Below are positions 1-7,390 of a stretch of 46,979 nucleotides of DNA, piece after piece. A program made the translations under genes and the position numbers. The first letter of the stretch is position 1. The number at the start of each line of letters is the position of its first letter. The DNA lies in assembly GCA_950054485.1 (NCBI GenBank), contig CATLPD010000008.1:1-46979 (forward strand), given 5' to 3'. Origin of the DNA: an uncultured Alphaproteobacteria bacterium (GTDB taxonomy: Bacteria > Pseudomonadota > Alphaproteobacteria > Micavibrionales > CSBR16-224). The notes beneath the pieces were generated by a model. That model did not search any database. It was not told the DNA's origin and was given only the letters and a program-made list of their open reading frames with translations.

Positions 1-77
1 TGGCCGAGGCCGATTTACAAGCTGCAACAGCAGGCTCATATGACTCAGAGCTGACAGTTTTGATCGAGCCGGATTGA
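1..77 (+). CDS. 3' end of an unidentified protein gene (partial)
   Basis: A reading frame open from the window edge (first full codon at base 3) ends at TGA 75-77. The last residues read ...AATAGSYDSELTVLIEPD. It is followed 35 bases later by a good rho-independent terminator, which is the main reason to believe that a real rightward gene ends here. Only 24 residues are visible, so no function can be assigned. It could belong to the pilin or secretion-related cluster that follows, but nothing in the tail shows that. Confidence 0.45.
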   Translation, partial: AEADLQAATAGSYDSELTVLIEPD

Positions 78-111
78 TATATTCTTTTAATGGAGCCACA
101 CACATTCTGTG

Positions 112-145
112 CCCCGCTTCTTCATGAGGAGTGGGGTATGTTTTT
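112..145 (+). terminator. Rho-independent terminator
   Basis: A nine-pair stem (CCCCGCTTC with GAGGAGTGGGG, two G-T wobbles) around the loop TTCATGA is followed by TATGTTTTT. It sits just after the stop at base 77 and would end that rightward transcript. The solo IS6 end begins directly after the T-run. Confidence 0.7.
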
Positions 146-164
146 GGTGATGTCAGACTAACGC
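146..164 (+). repeat. Solo IS6-family terminal inverted repeat
   Basis: The 19 bases GGTGATGTCAGACTAACGC are identical to the left ends of the two complete IS6-type elements at 44054 and 45155. No transposase is attached: to the right lies the end of a pilin-like gene whose TAG stop (160-158, minus strand) falls inside the repeat. It may be a scar of IS-mediated deletion or rearrangement. Confidence 0.75.
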
Positions 165-895
165 GCCATAAGTACGTAAACTAATTGGTAAACAACATTA
201 GCAGATCCCGCCTTCCGACAAAAAGCCATTCCAGGTACCCCTGTCCAGACATGTCCGTTTGCAAAGGAACCGTTAACGTAGAAACTTGACGCTCCAGAAG
301 CGGTGACTATCGGTGCATCACCAATTGGATTGTCAACGCCGAGTCCTCTATTGATTGCCATACATGTATCCTTGTTAAGATAATTGCTTATTAGCATTAA
401 ATCATTAGCGGATTCATCACCTGCAGAACCATCTGTTCCTATGGTACTTAATTGAGTGACGACAACTCTTAAATGACCCGCCCGCCAAGCGTTAGGATAT
501 GTTCCCGTGTCCGTTACTTCAACATTGTTTAAATCCAATGCTGCATCGGGTAAAGGTTGTGCAACCACTCCAACACTAGAGCCAAATATATCGCAGCTAC
601 CATCTGTGGGTGAATTGGCATTGTTTTGATTCATTTGGTTACCAGCATTTGTAGTATAAATAGGTGTTTCGAAATTATATTCACTTTCACCGCATCCGTT
701 CAGAAGTCTCATTCTTTGAAAGGTTTGGTTAATAACCTCAAAATATTGTATAACCTGTGAGGCAGCTATTTCGCTTTGTTCTTTCGAGGTGTTACCCACA
801 CCGCGACCAGAAGATGTAATCGCATAAGATAGGGCTGCAAAAAGAGCAACCGCAATTAAAATTAAAAACAGGGCATTTCCAGACTGAGATTTCAT
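158..895 (-). CDS. Pilin-like protein (copy A)
   Basis: A 245-residue protein starting MKSQSGNALF at 895. The frame is open further upstream to 1036, but that extension is intergenic and has no family similarity, so I reject it. The N-terminus has a short basic leader, a glycine and a long hydrophobic helix (residues about 5-25), then S-S-G-R-G. This resembles type IV pilins or pseudopilins, with Gly as the possible prepilin cleavage site, but the usual Glu5 is absent. The rest is soluble, Asn/Gly/Ser-rich, with several Cys. Copies B, C and D share the N-terminal segment and a hydrophobic tail ending in or near Arg, while the middles differ strongly. The stop codon lies inside a solo IS6 repeat, so the last codons may be altered. 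The precise role (minor pilin, surface display) is inference. Confidence 0.7.
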   Translation of the reverse strand: MKSQSGNALFLILIAVALFAALSYAITSSGRGVGNTSKEQSEIAASQVIQYFEVINQTFQRMRLLNGCGESEYNFETPIYTTNAGNQMNQNNANSPTDGSCDIFGSSVGVVAQPLPDAALDLNNVEVTDTGTYPNAWRAGHLRVVVTQLSTIGTDGSAGDESANDLMLISNYLNKDTCMAINRGLGVDNPIGDAPIVTASGASSFYVNGSFANGHVWTGVPGMAFCRKAGSANVVYQLVYVLMAR

Positions 896-1016
896 ATCAT
901 AATTATAGAATAAAAATATGGCAAAAATAAGGCTATATTTAACAAGGTAGTCTAACAATCCCACTGAAATAGATGGAGATTCCTGCGATAGTTTTTCACA
1001 GATATAATTACTTTCT

Positions 1017-1736
1017 CTATCTTGAATAAACGACATGGACTACTCTAGCATCATCAGCCGTTGGAGTAGTTCGCACGCAAAAAGTGTTCTGTCCTTCAAT
1101 CCGACTATCGTCTTTACCAAGTTGGTCAGTGGTAAATCCATCTAGTATTCCAGCTCCTCTGAAATATTGGTAGTCTGTGTTCCACGATCCTAGAGTGCCA
1201 ATGAGAGGGGAATCTCCAGCACTAGTCACGCCAGATACTTGATTAATTTTATCGCAGACCTCGAGCTTAACACACCGCCAAGTCATTATTAACTCACTTA
1301 GGTCAGTGCCATGCCCTAAAACGCTTACAACATCCATTTCCGCCGGTCGCGGCTCAATAACCATTGAAGTACACGCGCCGGTAGTGTTGTATGTGAATTC
1401 TGCCGGTAGATATGGCGAAACGCCACCGCCACCACTATTAAAAACATTACACTCTGGAACGCTACAACCAGTAACATCACCTAATCCAGAACCGCTCATA
1501 TCTGGTGTTCGATAATCAATATTATTAATGTTCCAACCGTTAATAAGAGTCCAGCGCTGTGTAATCGAATTAGTCATACTCAACATCTGCAAAAACTTAG
1601 CAGTTTCGATTTCTAGTGTTTCTTTATCTATTGATGATGAACCTCGACCACTGCTTGTAAGAGCATAAGAGAGGGCCGCGAATAGAGCGACCGCAATTAA
1701 AATTAAAAATAGGGCATTTCCAGATTGGCGTCTCAT
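1017..1736 (-). CDS. Pilin-like protein (copy B)
   Basis: A 239-residue protein, start MRRQSGNALF at 1736. It carries the same hydrophobic N-terminal segment as copy A (almost residue for residue through the S-S-G-R-G end) and then a divergent Cys-containing domain (C-S-V-P-E-C-N, W-R-C-V, C-D-K-I) ending VVHVVYSR. The upstream 50 bases match those of copy D (two GCCATA/TTTT blocks), so B and D probably share a promoter type. The pattern of constant N-terminus and variable body fits minor pilins or an antigenically diversified surface family. No prepilin peptidase or assembly ATPase lies in the window. Function is inference from the N-terminus only. Confidence 0.7.
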   Translation of the reverse strand: MRRQSGNALFLILIAVALFAALSYALTSSGRGSSSIDKETLEIETAKFLQMLSMTNSITQRWTLINGWNINNIDYRTPDMSGSGLGDVTGCSVPECNVFNSGGGGVSPYLPAEFTYNTTGACTSMVIEPRPAEMDVVSVLGHGTDLSELIMTWRCVKLEVCDKINQVSGVTSAGDSPLIGTLGSWNTDYQYFRGAGILDGFTTDQLGKDDSRIEGQNTFCVRTTPTADDARVVHVVYSR

Positions 1737-1738
1737 AA

Positions 1739-1786
1739 GTTAAGTATAAAATAAAAATATGGCGAAAATAAGGCTAAAAAGTATGG
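1739..1786 (-). promoter_or_regulatory. Conserved upstream region of pilin-like copy B
   Basis: In the minus-strand sense this holds GCCATACTTTTTAGCC, then TTATTTTCGCCATA, then an AT-rich block ahead of the start. Nearly the same sequence precedes copy D (3573-3621), and its inner part precedes copy A (about 897-937). Conservation outside the genes suggests a promoter or a co-duplicated cassette boundary. No clear -35/-10 pair with 17-bp spacing could be fixed by eye. Confidence 0.4.
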
Positions 1787-1816
1787 CGTGGATGTAGTCC
1801 ATCGCTAAATTTTCTT
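1787..1816 (+). repeat. 30-bp IS6-end-like repeat, copy 1
   Basis: It reads CGTGGATGTAGTCCATCG then CTAAATTTTCTT. It matches the copies at 2798, 3622 and 19665 in length, order and most bases. It also resembles the first 30 bases of the true IS6 elements at 44054 and 45155 (outer GGTG, inner TTTTCTC). It lies upstream of pilin-like copy B. Confidence 0.65.
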
Positions 1817-1906
1817 TAGTGTTTTAAATCGTTATAAATATTTTTGTCGCTGACAAGCCCCACAGTTTAACAGGTTTTATTAATTTTTAATTGTTATAAT
1901 TTCTAA

Positions 1907-2635
1907 ATGTATAATGCTAAAGGAAACGCTTTATTTTTGATATTAATCGCCGTTGCGCTTTTTGCGGCGCTTTCTTACGCGCTTACACAAAGCAGCCGTG
2001 GAGGATCGAGCGCGGATAAAGAAATTAGAGCTATTTCTGCTTCTACATTTATGCAGTATATTGCTATGATAGAGCAGACGATTACGCGCAATAATGTGCT
2101 CGGATCGTATGATTAAATGACTTTCAATAGTGCGAATTCGACGACAACCACTGTTTATAACCCGGACGGTTCAACAAGTAGTGGAAGTGTTGTGGGATTG
2201 TTCAATTCTGAAGTCGGCATTCCTAAAGAGATTGTCCCACAAGAACTTATCGCATTTTCACCCGGTGATGTAGCGTATGATGATAATAATTGGAGTATGG
2301 TTTACAACGGTATTTTAGAGACCTCCTCTGGTGTGCCATTGGGGTCAGCTTTGGGTGACACATATTTGGAAATTGCTTATCTTGATATAAATTTTTGTGC
2401 CAGCTTAAATGAACAGTATCATAATGACGATACTGTTTTAACGGGTGTAACACCATCAGGTATTACAGGTTCGCGTGCAGGTCATCTTCTCCGTAGAAAT
2501 AATAACGAGGTTTCTAGGTCAGGTGCTTTGGGAAAGAAACCCTTGACTGGTTCAGTTACCTATCCACGGTGTTTTTCGAGTACCTCGAATGGAAAATTAG
2601 TAGGAACTTTTATATACCCCCTCGTGATTAGGTGA
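1907..2635 (+). pseudogene. Pilin-like protein (copy C), inverted and interrupted by an in-frame stop
   Basis: Two stretches, 1907-2116 and 2117-2635, are in the same frame and are separated only by TAA at 2114-2116, followed at once by ATG. The first part carries the family N-terminus (GNALFLILIAVALFAALSYA, then S-S-R-G). The second part carries the variable body and the family tail ending YPLVIR. Together they give a protein of about 240 residues, the family length. It is the only member on the plus strand and does not have the upstream block shared by B and D; an AT-rich TTGTTATAAT lies before it instead. I read it as a pseudogene by nonsense mutation. Readthrough, or re-initiation of the anchorless domain at 2117, is possible but unsupported. 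Confidence 0.7.
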
Positions 2636-2797
2636 TTTTTTAAAAAATATATGTCAGATGTGAATTCACAGGCGCCTCCAAAAAGAGCTTTTTTATATGT
2701 GGATATCATGAAGAGTATTATGCGATAAAGGTTTTTTAGCGGGCCAGTATAACGTGATAAAAATATGCGATGGTGTGCCGTCACTCTCGAGAAAACA

Positions 2798-2827
2798 GGT
2801 GGATGTAGTCCATTGCTAAATTTTCTC
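2798..2827 (+). repeat. 30-bp IS6-end-like repeat, copy 2
   Basis: It reads GGTGGATGTAGTCCATTG then CTAAATTTTCTC. It abuts the 3' end of pilin-like copy D; base 2827 is also the last base of D's TAG stop. It has the same orientation as copy 3 at 3622, so gene D lies between two direct copies about 824 bp apart. Confidence 0.7.
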
Positions 2828-3570
2828 TAACTATATTGAAGTATAGAATAAAAGAGATATCCTCCTATATCTGTAATTCCAGATGCTGGAGATAATGCGC
2901 AGCCGAATAAGTAAGATGGACTGCCAAGCTCAAAGCGGGACCCCCCTGTGGCCAGATTACCTGTAAATTTACTAGGTCCTGCAATAATATTATTATCAGA
3001 AGTAATGATTGCACCTGCTACAGATTCTCTTGCAATGGCTTCACATATGTTTTCATTAACGTATGGCAAAAATATTATCAATGGTGCTATTCCACCGTTC
3101 AAAGGTATATGGCAATCTGAATCCGCGCTGCCTAAATTATCAATACATGTGGCGGCGCTAAAAACAAATTCACCATACAGGGATCCGGCAGATTTAGAAT
3201 TATCTAACCATTCTGATTTTGGTCTTAAATAACTCAAGTTAGCGCCGTTTTTATTAAATAAATAGCAATCAGTAGAACTGCCTGAGTTGTAATAATCGTC
3301 ACTGCCATCTGTTTCTAAATTGCCATCACCGTCGCTATCGTAATGAAATGATAAGTCTTCAGGAATACAATCATTTATGATGTTTAAGCGTGTTATTGCC
3401 TGTTGTAATGAGGTGGCATACTGAACAATCTGTGAAGCGGCAATCTCGGCCTGCTCGCGGTCTATGCCTCCGTCCCCACGCCCTGACGTTGTGATAGCAT
3501 AGGAAAGTGCGGCAAATAGCGCGACGGCGATTAAGATCAAGAACAGAGCATTTCCAGATTGGTGCTTCAT
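2827..3570 (-). CDS. Pilin-like protein (copy D)
   Basis: A 247-residue protein, start MKHQSGNALF at 3570. It has the common hydrophobic N-terminal helix, T-S-G-R-G, then a variable domain with an Asp-rich stretch (D-S-D-G-D-G-N around residues 77-83, possibly calcium-binding by resemblance) and several Cys (C-I-P-E-D, C-Y-L-F, C-I-D, C-H-I-P). It ends YLFYSILQYS. Direct 30-bp repeats flank the gene on both sides, which makes it look like a recombinational cassette. Expression, if any, would come from the conserved region just to its right. The family assignment rests on the N-terminus. Confidence 0.7.
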   Translation of the reverse strand: MKHQSGNALFLILIAVALFAALSYAITTSGRGDGGIDREQAEIAASQIVQYATSLQQAITRLNIINDCIPEDLSFHYDSDGDGNLETDGSDDYYNSGSSTDCYLFNKNGANLSYLRPKSEWLDNSKSAGSLYGEFVFSAATCIDNLGSADSDCHIPLNGGIAPLIIFLPYVNENICEAIARESVAGAIITSDNNIIAGPSKFTGNLATGGSRFELGSPSYLFGCALSPASGITDIGGYLFYSILQYS

Positions 3571-3572
3571 GC

Positions 3573-3621
3573 TTTAAGTATAATATAAAAGTATGGCAAA
3601 AATAAGGCTAAAAAGTATGGC
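3573..3621 (-). promoter_or_regulatory. Conserved upstream region of pilin-like copy D
   Basis: It contains two GCCATACTTTT blocks in the minus-strand sense separated by TAGCCTTATTTTT, then an AT-rich stretch before the start codon. It is nearly identical to the region upstream of copy B. Probably the promoter, but the exact elements are not resolved. Confidence 0.4.
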
Positions 3622-3651
3622 GGTGGATGTAGTCTTTCGCTAAATTTTCTC
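3622..3651 (+). repeat. 30-bp IS6-end-like repeat, copy 3
   Basis: It reads GGTGGATGTAGTCTTTCG then CTAAATTTTCTC, between pilin-like copy D and the end of the sulfide operon. It is the boundary between the pilin cluster and the sulfide locus. Confidence 0.7.
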
Positions 3652-3654
3652 TTA

Positions 3655-5328
3655 TTATTTGTCCTTGCAGATTTCGGGTTTTGCCATCCATTCACGCCCT
3701 TTAAGCATCGCTTTCCAGTAAATGGGCGGCAATATGCGCTCCTTTAAAAGCCATGACAAACGTGATGGTTTGGTGCCATCCAAAACAAATTTGGGAAAAC
3801 TGGGTAATAGTTTACCGCCATAGCCGAATTCGGCCAGAACGATTTTACCGCGTTCGACTGTTAATGGACATGAACCATACCCATCATACAATCCACGTGT
3901 TTCTGATATGCCTATGTCATGAAGAACATTCATCGCGACAACAGGGGCTTGTTTACGCGCTGCCGCAGCCGTTTTGGCATTCGGTGCATTCATGCAATCA
4001 CCTAATGCATAGATGTTTTCGTATTTTTTGTGTTGCAGGGTTGATTGATCGACATCTACCCAACCATTTTCATCGGCCAACGGGCTGACTTTAATGAAGT
4101 CAGGAGCGGATTGCGGCGGTACCACATGGATCATATTAAAGCCAGTTTCAATGATCTCATCTTCGCTGTCATCATTTGCTTTTTTAAACCAGGCCCGTTT
4201 CTCGGGCCCATCAATTCTGACAAGGTTATGACCGAAATTAAGATTAATACCGTATTTTTCGACATACTCCATCAATGGGGGCACGTATTCTTTGATGCCA
4301 AAGATAACGCCGCCCGCATTATTAAAATGAACATCTACATTCTTAAGGCAATTTTTCTTAAGCCAATGGTCGCAGGAAAGATACATAGCCTTTTGTGGTG
4401 CGCCTGCACATTTAATTGGCATTGGCGGCTGTGTAAAAATAGCCTTGCCACCGTTTAAACCTTGAACCAGCTCCCACGTATATGGTGCAAGATCGTAACG
4501 ATAATTTGATGTAACGCCGTTTTTACCAAGGGTTTCTTCCAGCCCTTCAATTGCGTTCCAATCAAGTTTCAGGCCTGCGCAAACAATCAGCCGATCGTAT
4601 TGCACAACACGGCAGCCTTCCAGAATAACTGTATTCTTTTCAGGCTCGAAAGCGGCGACGGCCGACTTTATCCATTTCACATTATCGGGGATCAGTGACG
4701 CCACAGTCTTAACCGTATCACAGGGATCAAAAATTCCGCCGCCTACCATTGTCCATCCAGGTTGGTAATAATGTGTTTCAGCAGGGTCAATAATAGCAAT
4801 ATCAAGTGACTTATCGCGCCCAAGCAGGCTGGACGCTACAGCAATACCGGCTGCCCCTGCGCCCACAATAACTATCTGGTGTTTGGCATCAATTGTATCT
4901 TCTGGAATATGCCCGCCATTTGCAATGCGACGCACAACGCCTGACATATCATATCCTGCATCTTTTGCACGTTTAAGAATTTCAGATGTTTCACACTTTC
5001 CGGCCTGTGATAATGACCACAGAGTAATAGATCGTGTTCCTGAACGGCAATAAGCCAAAACAGGTCCCGGTAATTCTTGAAGCTTATCACCAAATATTTT
5101 GGCGTCCTTGTCAGTAATTTTTCCACCTTCAATAGCCAGATAGAAAGTTTCAATACCTTGAATTTTTGCAGCGTTTTCAATTTCTGCAAATGTGGGCTGA
5201 TCGCCATCTTCCCCGTCAGGGCGGTTACAAATAATCGCGCGAAACCCCGCCTTTTTTATGTCTGGCAAATCGCCAGATAGAATTTGCGGGGATACGGTCA
5301 GGTGATCAGTAACTTTATTAAATTTCAT
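3655..5328 (-). CDS. sqr: Fused phosphatase-like (DUF442) and sulfide:quinone oxidoreductase
   Basis: A 557-residue, two-domain protein. Residues 1-130 are a DUF442/Blh-type protein-tyrosine-phosphatase-like domain with the loop C-R-S-G-T-R-S (94-100). From about 150 it is an FAD-dependent oxidoreductase with G-A-G-A-A-G (155-160). The redox cysteines expected of type II SQR are present in P-I-K-C-A-G-A-P-Q-K (C306) and G-D-C-M-N (C444), followed by K-T-A-A-A. SQR oxidises sulfide at the membrane, passes electrons to quinone and forms a persulfide. The role of the fused phosphatase-like domain is not settled; handling of the sulfur product is often proposed. It lies 8 bases after the dioxygenase gene in the tauE-blh-sqr operon. 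A clear family match; substrate specificity is inferred from motifs. Confidence 0.9.
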   Translation of the reverse strand: MKFNKVTDHLTVSPQILSGDLPDIKKAGFRAIICNRPDGEDGDQPTFAEIENAAKIQGIETFYLAIEGGKITDKDAKIFGDKLQELPGPVLAYCRSGTRSITLWSLSQAGKCETSEILKRAKDAGYDMSGVVRRIANGGHIPEDTIDAKHQIVIVGAGAAGIAVASSLLGRDKSLDIAIIDPAETHYYQPGWTMVGGGIFDPCDTVKTVASLIPDNVKWIKSAVAAFEPEKNTVILEGCRVVQYDRLIVCAGLKLDWNAIEGLEETLGKNGVTSNYRYDLAPYTWELVQGLNGGKAIFTQPPMPIKCAGAPQKAMYLSCDHWLKKNCLKNVDVHFNNAGGVIFGIKEYVPPLMEYVEKYGINLNFGHNLVRIDGPEKRAWFKKANDDSEDEIIETGFNMIHVVPPQSAPDFIKVSPLADENGWVDVDQSTLQHKKYENIYALGDCMNAPNAKTAAAARKQAPVVAMNVLHDIGISETRGLYDGYGSCPLTVERGKIVLAEFGYGGKLLPSFPKFVLDGTKPSRLSWLLKERILPPIYWKAMLKGREWMAKPEICKDK

Positions 5329-5336
5329 TTACGGCC

Positions 5337-6197
5337 TCATTTGGGATCGAACTTGATAGGAATTTTTATGTATTGAACACCATTTGCGCTTTTAGGGCCA
5401 AAACTGCCGAGGCGCATGTTGGTTTGGATAGAAGGTAGCAAAAGCTTTGGAACGGCGAGGGTATCATCACGCTCTTTACGTTTTTTTACAAATTCTTCTT
5501 TGGTCGTGTTGGCCTTGATCATTTTGTTATTGGTCTTTTGTTCACCGACTGTTATTTTTACCAGCGGCGCATCACCATCCTTTGGATAGTCGTGACAAAG
5601 GTACATTACGGTATCGTCAGGCATCTTATAAAATTTTTGGATAGAGTCATATAAGTCCTCTGCACTACCGCCGGGGAAATCACAGCGGGCTGTGCCAAGG
5701 TTTGGATTGAAAATCGTGTCCCCGACAAAAATCGCATTACCTATTTTGAATGTTGCACAGGCGGGTGTATGGCCCGGGGTATGAAGCACTTCTACATCCA
5801 GGTTGCCGATTTTGAATTTCTCCCCATCTTTAAAAAGCTGATCAAATTGTTCGCCCGTCAGGGGGGTGTCGCCATCTGTTTCAAACAAAGGGACCCATGT
5901 CTTTAGAACATCTTTTATGCCTGTACCAATTGCGGTTTTGCCGCCGATGTGATCTTTCAGGTAAAAGGCGCCTGTAATGTGATCCGCATGGATATGGGTT
6001 TCCAACAGCCATTCATTCGTCAGGCCATTGTCTTTGATATATTTTATGACGCGGTCTGCATTCTTTGTTGTGATTTTGCCGGAAAACTGATCATAATCCA
6101 AAACAGAGTCAATAACAGCGCACTTTTTGGTGCTTTCATCAATAACAATATGTGTGAATGTAGAGGTGTCCGTATCGTAAAAACTCTCGACTTTCAT
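5337..6197 (-). CDS. blh: Metallo-beta-lactamase-fold persulfide dioxygenase (Blh/ETHE1-like)
   Basis: A 286-residue MBL-fold protein. The metal motif T-H-I-H-A-D-H lies near residue 86, followed by T-P-G-H-T, G-D-T-I-F and a late C-H-D-Y. These supply the two-His-one-Asp iron site of persulfide dioxygenases, which turn glutathione persulfide into sulfite. Blh proteins of this type sit with SQR and the BigR/SqrR regulator in other proteobacteria. Here the gene is between tauE and the SQR fusion, and all point left. The start MKVESFYDTD is preceded by a GAAAGGACC-type ribosome-binding site. Probably cytosolic, as no signal peptide is seen. Confidence 0.88.
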   Translation of the reverse strand: MKVESFYDTDTSTFTHIVIDESTKKCAVIDSVLDYDQFSGKITTKNADRVIKYIKDNGLTNEWLLETHIHADHITGAFYLKDHIGGKTAIGTGIKDVLKTWVPLFETDGDTPLTGEQFDQLFKDGEKFKIGNLDVEVLHTPGHTPACATFKIGNAIFVGDTIFNPNLGTARCDFPGGSAEDLYDSIQKFYKMPDDTVMYLCHDYPKDGDAPLVKITVGEQKTNNKMIKANTTKEEFVKKRKERDDTLAVPKLLLPSIQTNMRLGSFGPKSANGVQYIKIPIKFDPK

Positions 6198-6209
6198 AGT
6201 AGGTCCTTT

Positions 6210-6998
6210 CTATATCAATTCTTTCAATAAAATTATTGCGGCAATTACCAAAGTAAAGACAGCGAAGATTTTTTGCAATTTTTTGCCATCAAAACTATGA
6301 GCATATTTTGTCGCGATGGCCATACCCAGAAAGGTTGCAGCAAAAAAGTAAGCCAGCATCGGTATTTGCAAATCAATGCCCGCCTGCAAGTCGCCTGTGA
6401 AACCGATTAGGGATTTTAAGGCAATAATTAAAAGGGAGGCCCCGACCGCCTTTTTCATTGGCATACCCATGAAAAGCACCAATGCCGGAATAATCAGAAA
6501 GCCACCGCCTGCGCCCAATATACCCGTTAAAACACCAACAACAGCGCCTTCTGTCAATATAAGGGCTATGGGATGCTCTGCGGTATGAGGCTTTAGCGTT
6601 TGGTTGGCATTGCGCAACATCATGACGGCAGCGACCACCATTAAAATTGCGAATAACACCATGATGGCATCATCACGGCTGATTTCAACAGGGTATGATA
6701 TAAGAACGTCAGGCAAGGCAGGTATCAAATAAGCACGTGTCAGATATACGGCAACGATCGAAGGTATTGCAAAAGTAATTGCAGCTTTTACATTAATCAG
6801 CCCTTGTCGAAAATATTTATATGCTCCAAAGGCTGCCGCTGATCCAACAATCAGTAACGAATAGCCTGTCGCAACTGTTGGCGATACGCCCATCAAATAA
6901 ACAAGTATCGGAACAGTGAGTATTGATCCACCACCGCCAAGGCTGCCGAGAACGGCACCCATTATAAAGGCTGAAATATACCCCAAGATGATAATCAT
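6210..6998 (-). CDS. TauE/SafE-family sulfite or organosulfur exporter
   Basis: A 262-residue integral membrane protein starting MIIILGYISAFIMG at 6998. The frame continues upstream to 7283, but that stretch is antisense to the arsR gene and has no membrane segments, so I reject it. The G-S-L-G-G-G-G-S motif near the start and its repeat G-I-L-G-A-G-G-G-F are typical of TauE/SafE (DUF81) permeases, with about eight hydrophobic segments. It is the first gene of the leftward sulfide operon and shares its promoter region with the divergent regulator. It most likely exports sulfite or thiosulfate made by the dioxygenase and SQR. Substrate is inferred from context. Confidence 0.88.
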   Translation of the reverse strand: MIIILGYISAFIMGAVLGSLGGGGSILTVPILVYLMGVSPTVATGYSLLIVGSAAAFGAYKYFRQGLINVKAAITFAIPSIVAVYLTRAYLIPALPDVLISYPVEISRDDAIMVLFAILMVVAAVMMLRNANQTLKPHTAEHPIALILTEGAVVGVLTGILGAGGGFLIIPALVLFMGMPMKKAVGASLLIIALKSLIGFTGDLQAGIDLQIPMLAYFFAATFLGMAIATKYAHSFDGKKLQKIFAVFTLVIAAIILLKELI

Positions 6999-7030
6999 AT
7001 GAATTTGAACCTTGTGTTTAAAATCGATTC

Positions 7031-7059
7031 TGATATTATAAAAACATGATATTATAAAA
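7031..7059. promoter_or_regulatory. Two 13-bp direct repeats, candidate SqrR/BigR operator
   Basis: TGATATTATAAAA occurs at 7031-7043 and again at 7047-7059, a 16-bp step, between the divergent tauE and arsR genes. AT-rich operators between the regulator and its target operon are normal for BigR/SqrR-type repressors. The repeats could also be part of the promoters, since TATTAT resembles a -10. Binding is inference. Confidence 0.5.
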
Positions 7060-7077
7060 TTGTAAAGTGATAAAGAT

Positions 7078-7389
7078 TTGGATATAGAATTTTCACAAAA
7101 AAGAGCCCAGCAAGTTGCCGAGTTTATGAAGTGCTTCGGTAGCGAGCACCGCCTTCTTATACTGTGCCAGCTGGTTGAAGGTGAAAAATCCGTCACGGAA
7201 TTGATCGAAGCAACGGGCATGGCGCAAACATCAATGTCCCAGCATTTAAATAAATTGCGCAGGGAGGGTTTGATTGATTTCAAGCGGCAACATAGGATTT
7301 TATATTATTCAATTGTCGATCAAAATGCGTTAAAGATAATGCAAACCTTGTATGAAGCTTTTTGCAAAGATATAAAACAGGATAGCTAA
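7078..7389 (+). CDS. ArsR-family persulfide-sensing repressor (SqrR/BigR-like)
   Basis: A 103-residue winged-helix protein with a TTG start at 7078; an ATG at residue 17 would remove part of the first helix and is less likely. The recognition helix region reads M-A-Q-T-S-M-S-Q-H-L-N-K-L. Cysteines at residues 30 (L-I-L-C-Q-L) and 96 (A-F-C-K-D) are 66 residues apart. This is the same spacing as the two sensing cysteines of SqrR (41/107) and BigR (42/108), which form a polysulfide bridge. It would repress both the tauE-blh-sqr operon and its own cydAB operon until persulfide accumulates. It ends one base before the cydA start, so the genes are co-transcribed. Confidence 0.85.
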   Translation: MDIEFSQKRAQQVAEFMKCFGSEHRLLILCQLVEGEKSVTELIEATGMAQTSMSQHLNKLRREGLIDFKRQHRILYYSIVDQNALKIMQTLYEAFCKDIKQDS

Positions 7390-7390
7390 C

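Noticed and set aside
1017-1030. GTAGTCCATG near the end of copy B as another 30-bp repeat
   Set aside because: It is coding sequence for V-V-H-V and lacks the rest of the repeat.
896-1036. N-terminal extension of pilin-like copy A
   Set aside because: It covers the intergenic region and its conserved promoter-like block; family similarity starts at MKSQSGNALF.
4045-4458. Plus-strand ORF of 137 residues
   Set aside because: Antisense shadow of the SQR fusion, with no ribosome-binding site and no family features.
6999-7283. N-terminal extension of the TauE gene
   Set aside because: It is antisense to the arsR gene and crosses the divergent promoter; no membrane segments and no family similarity.
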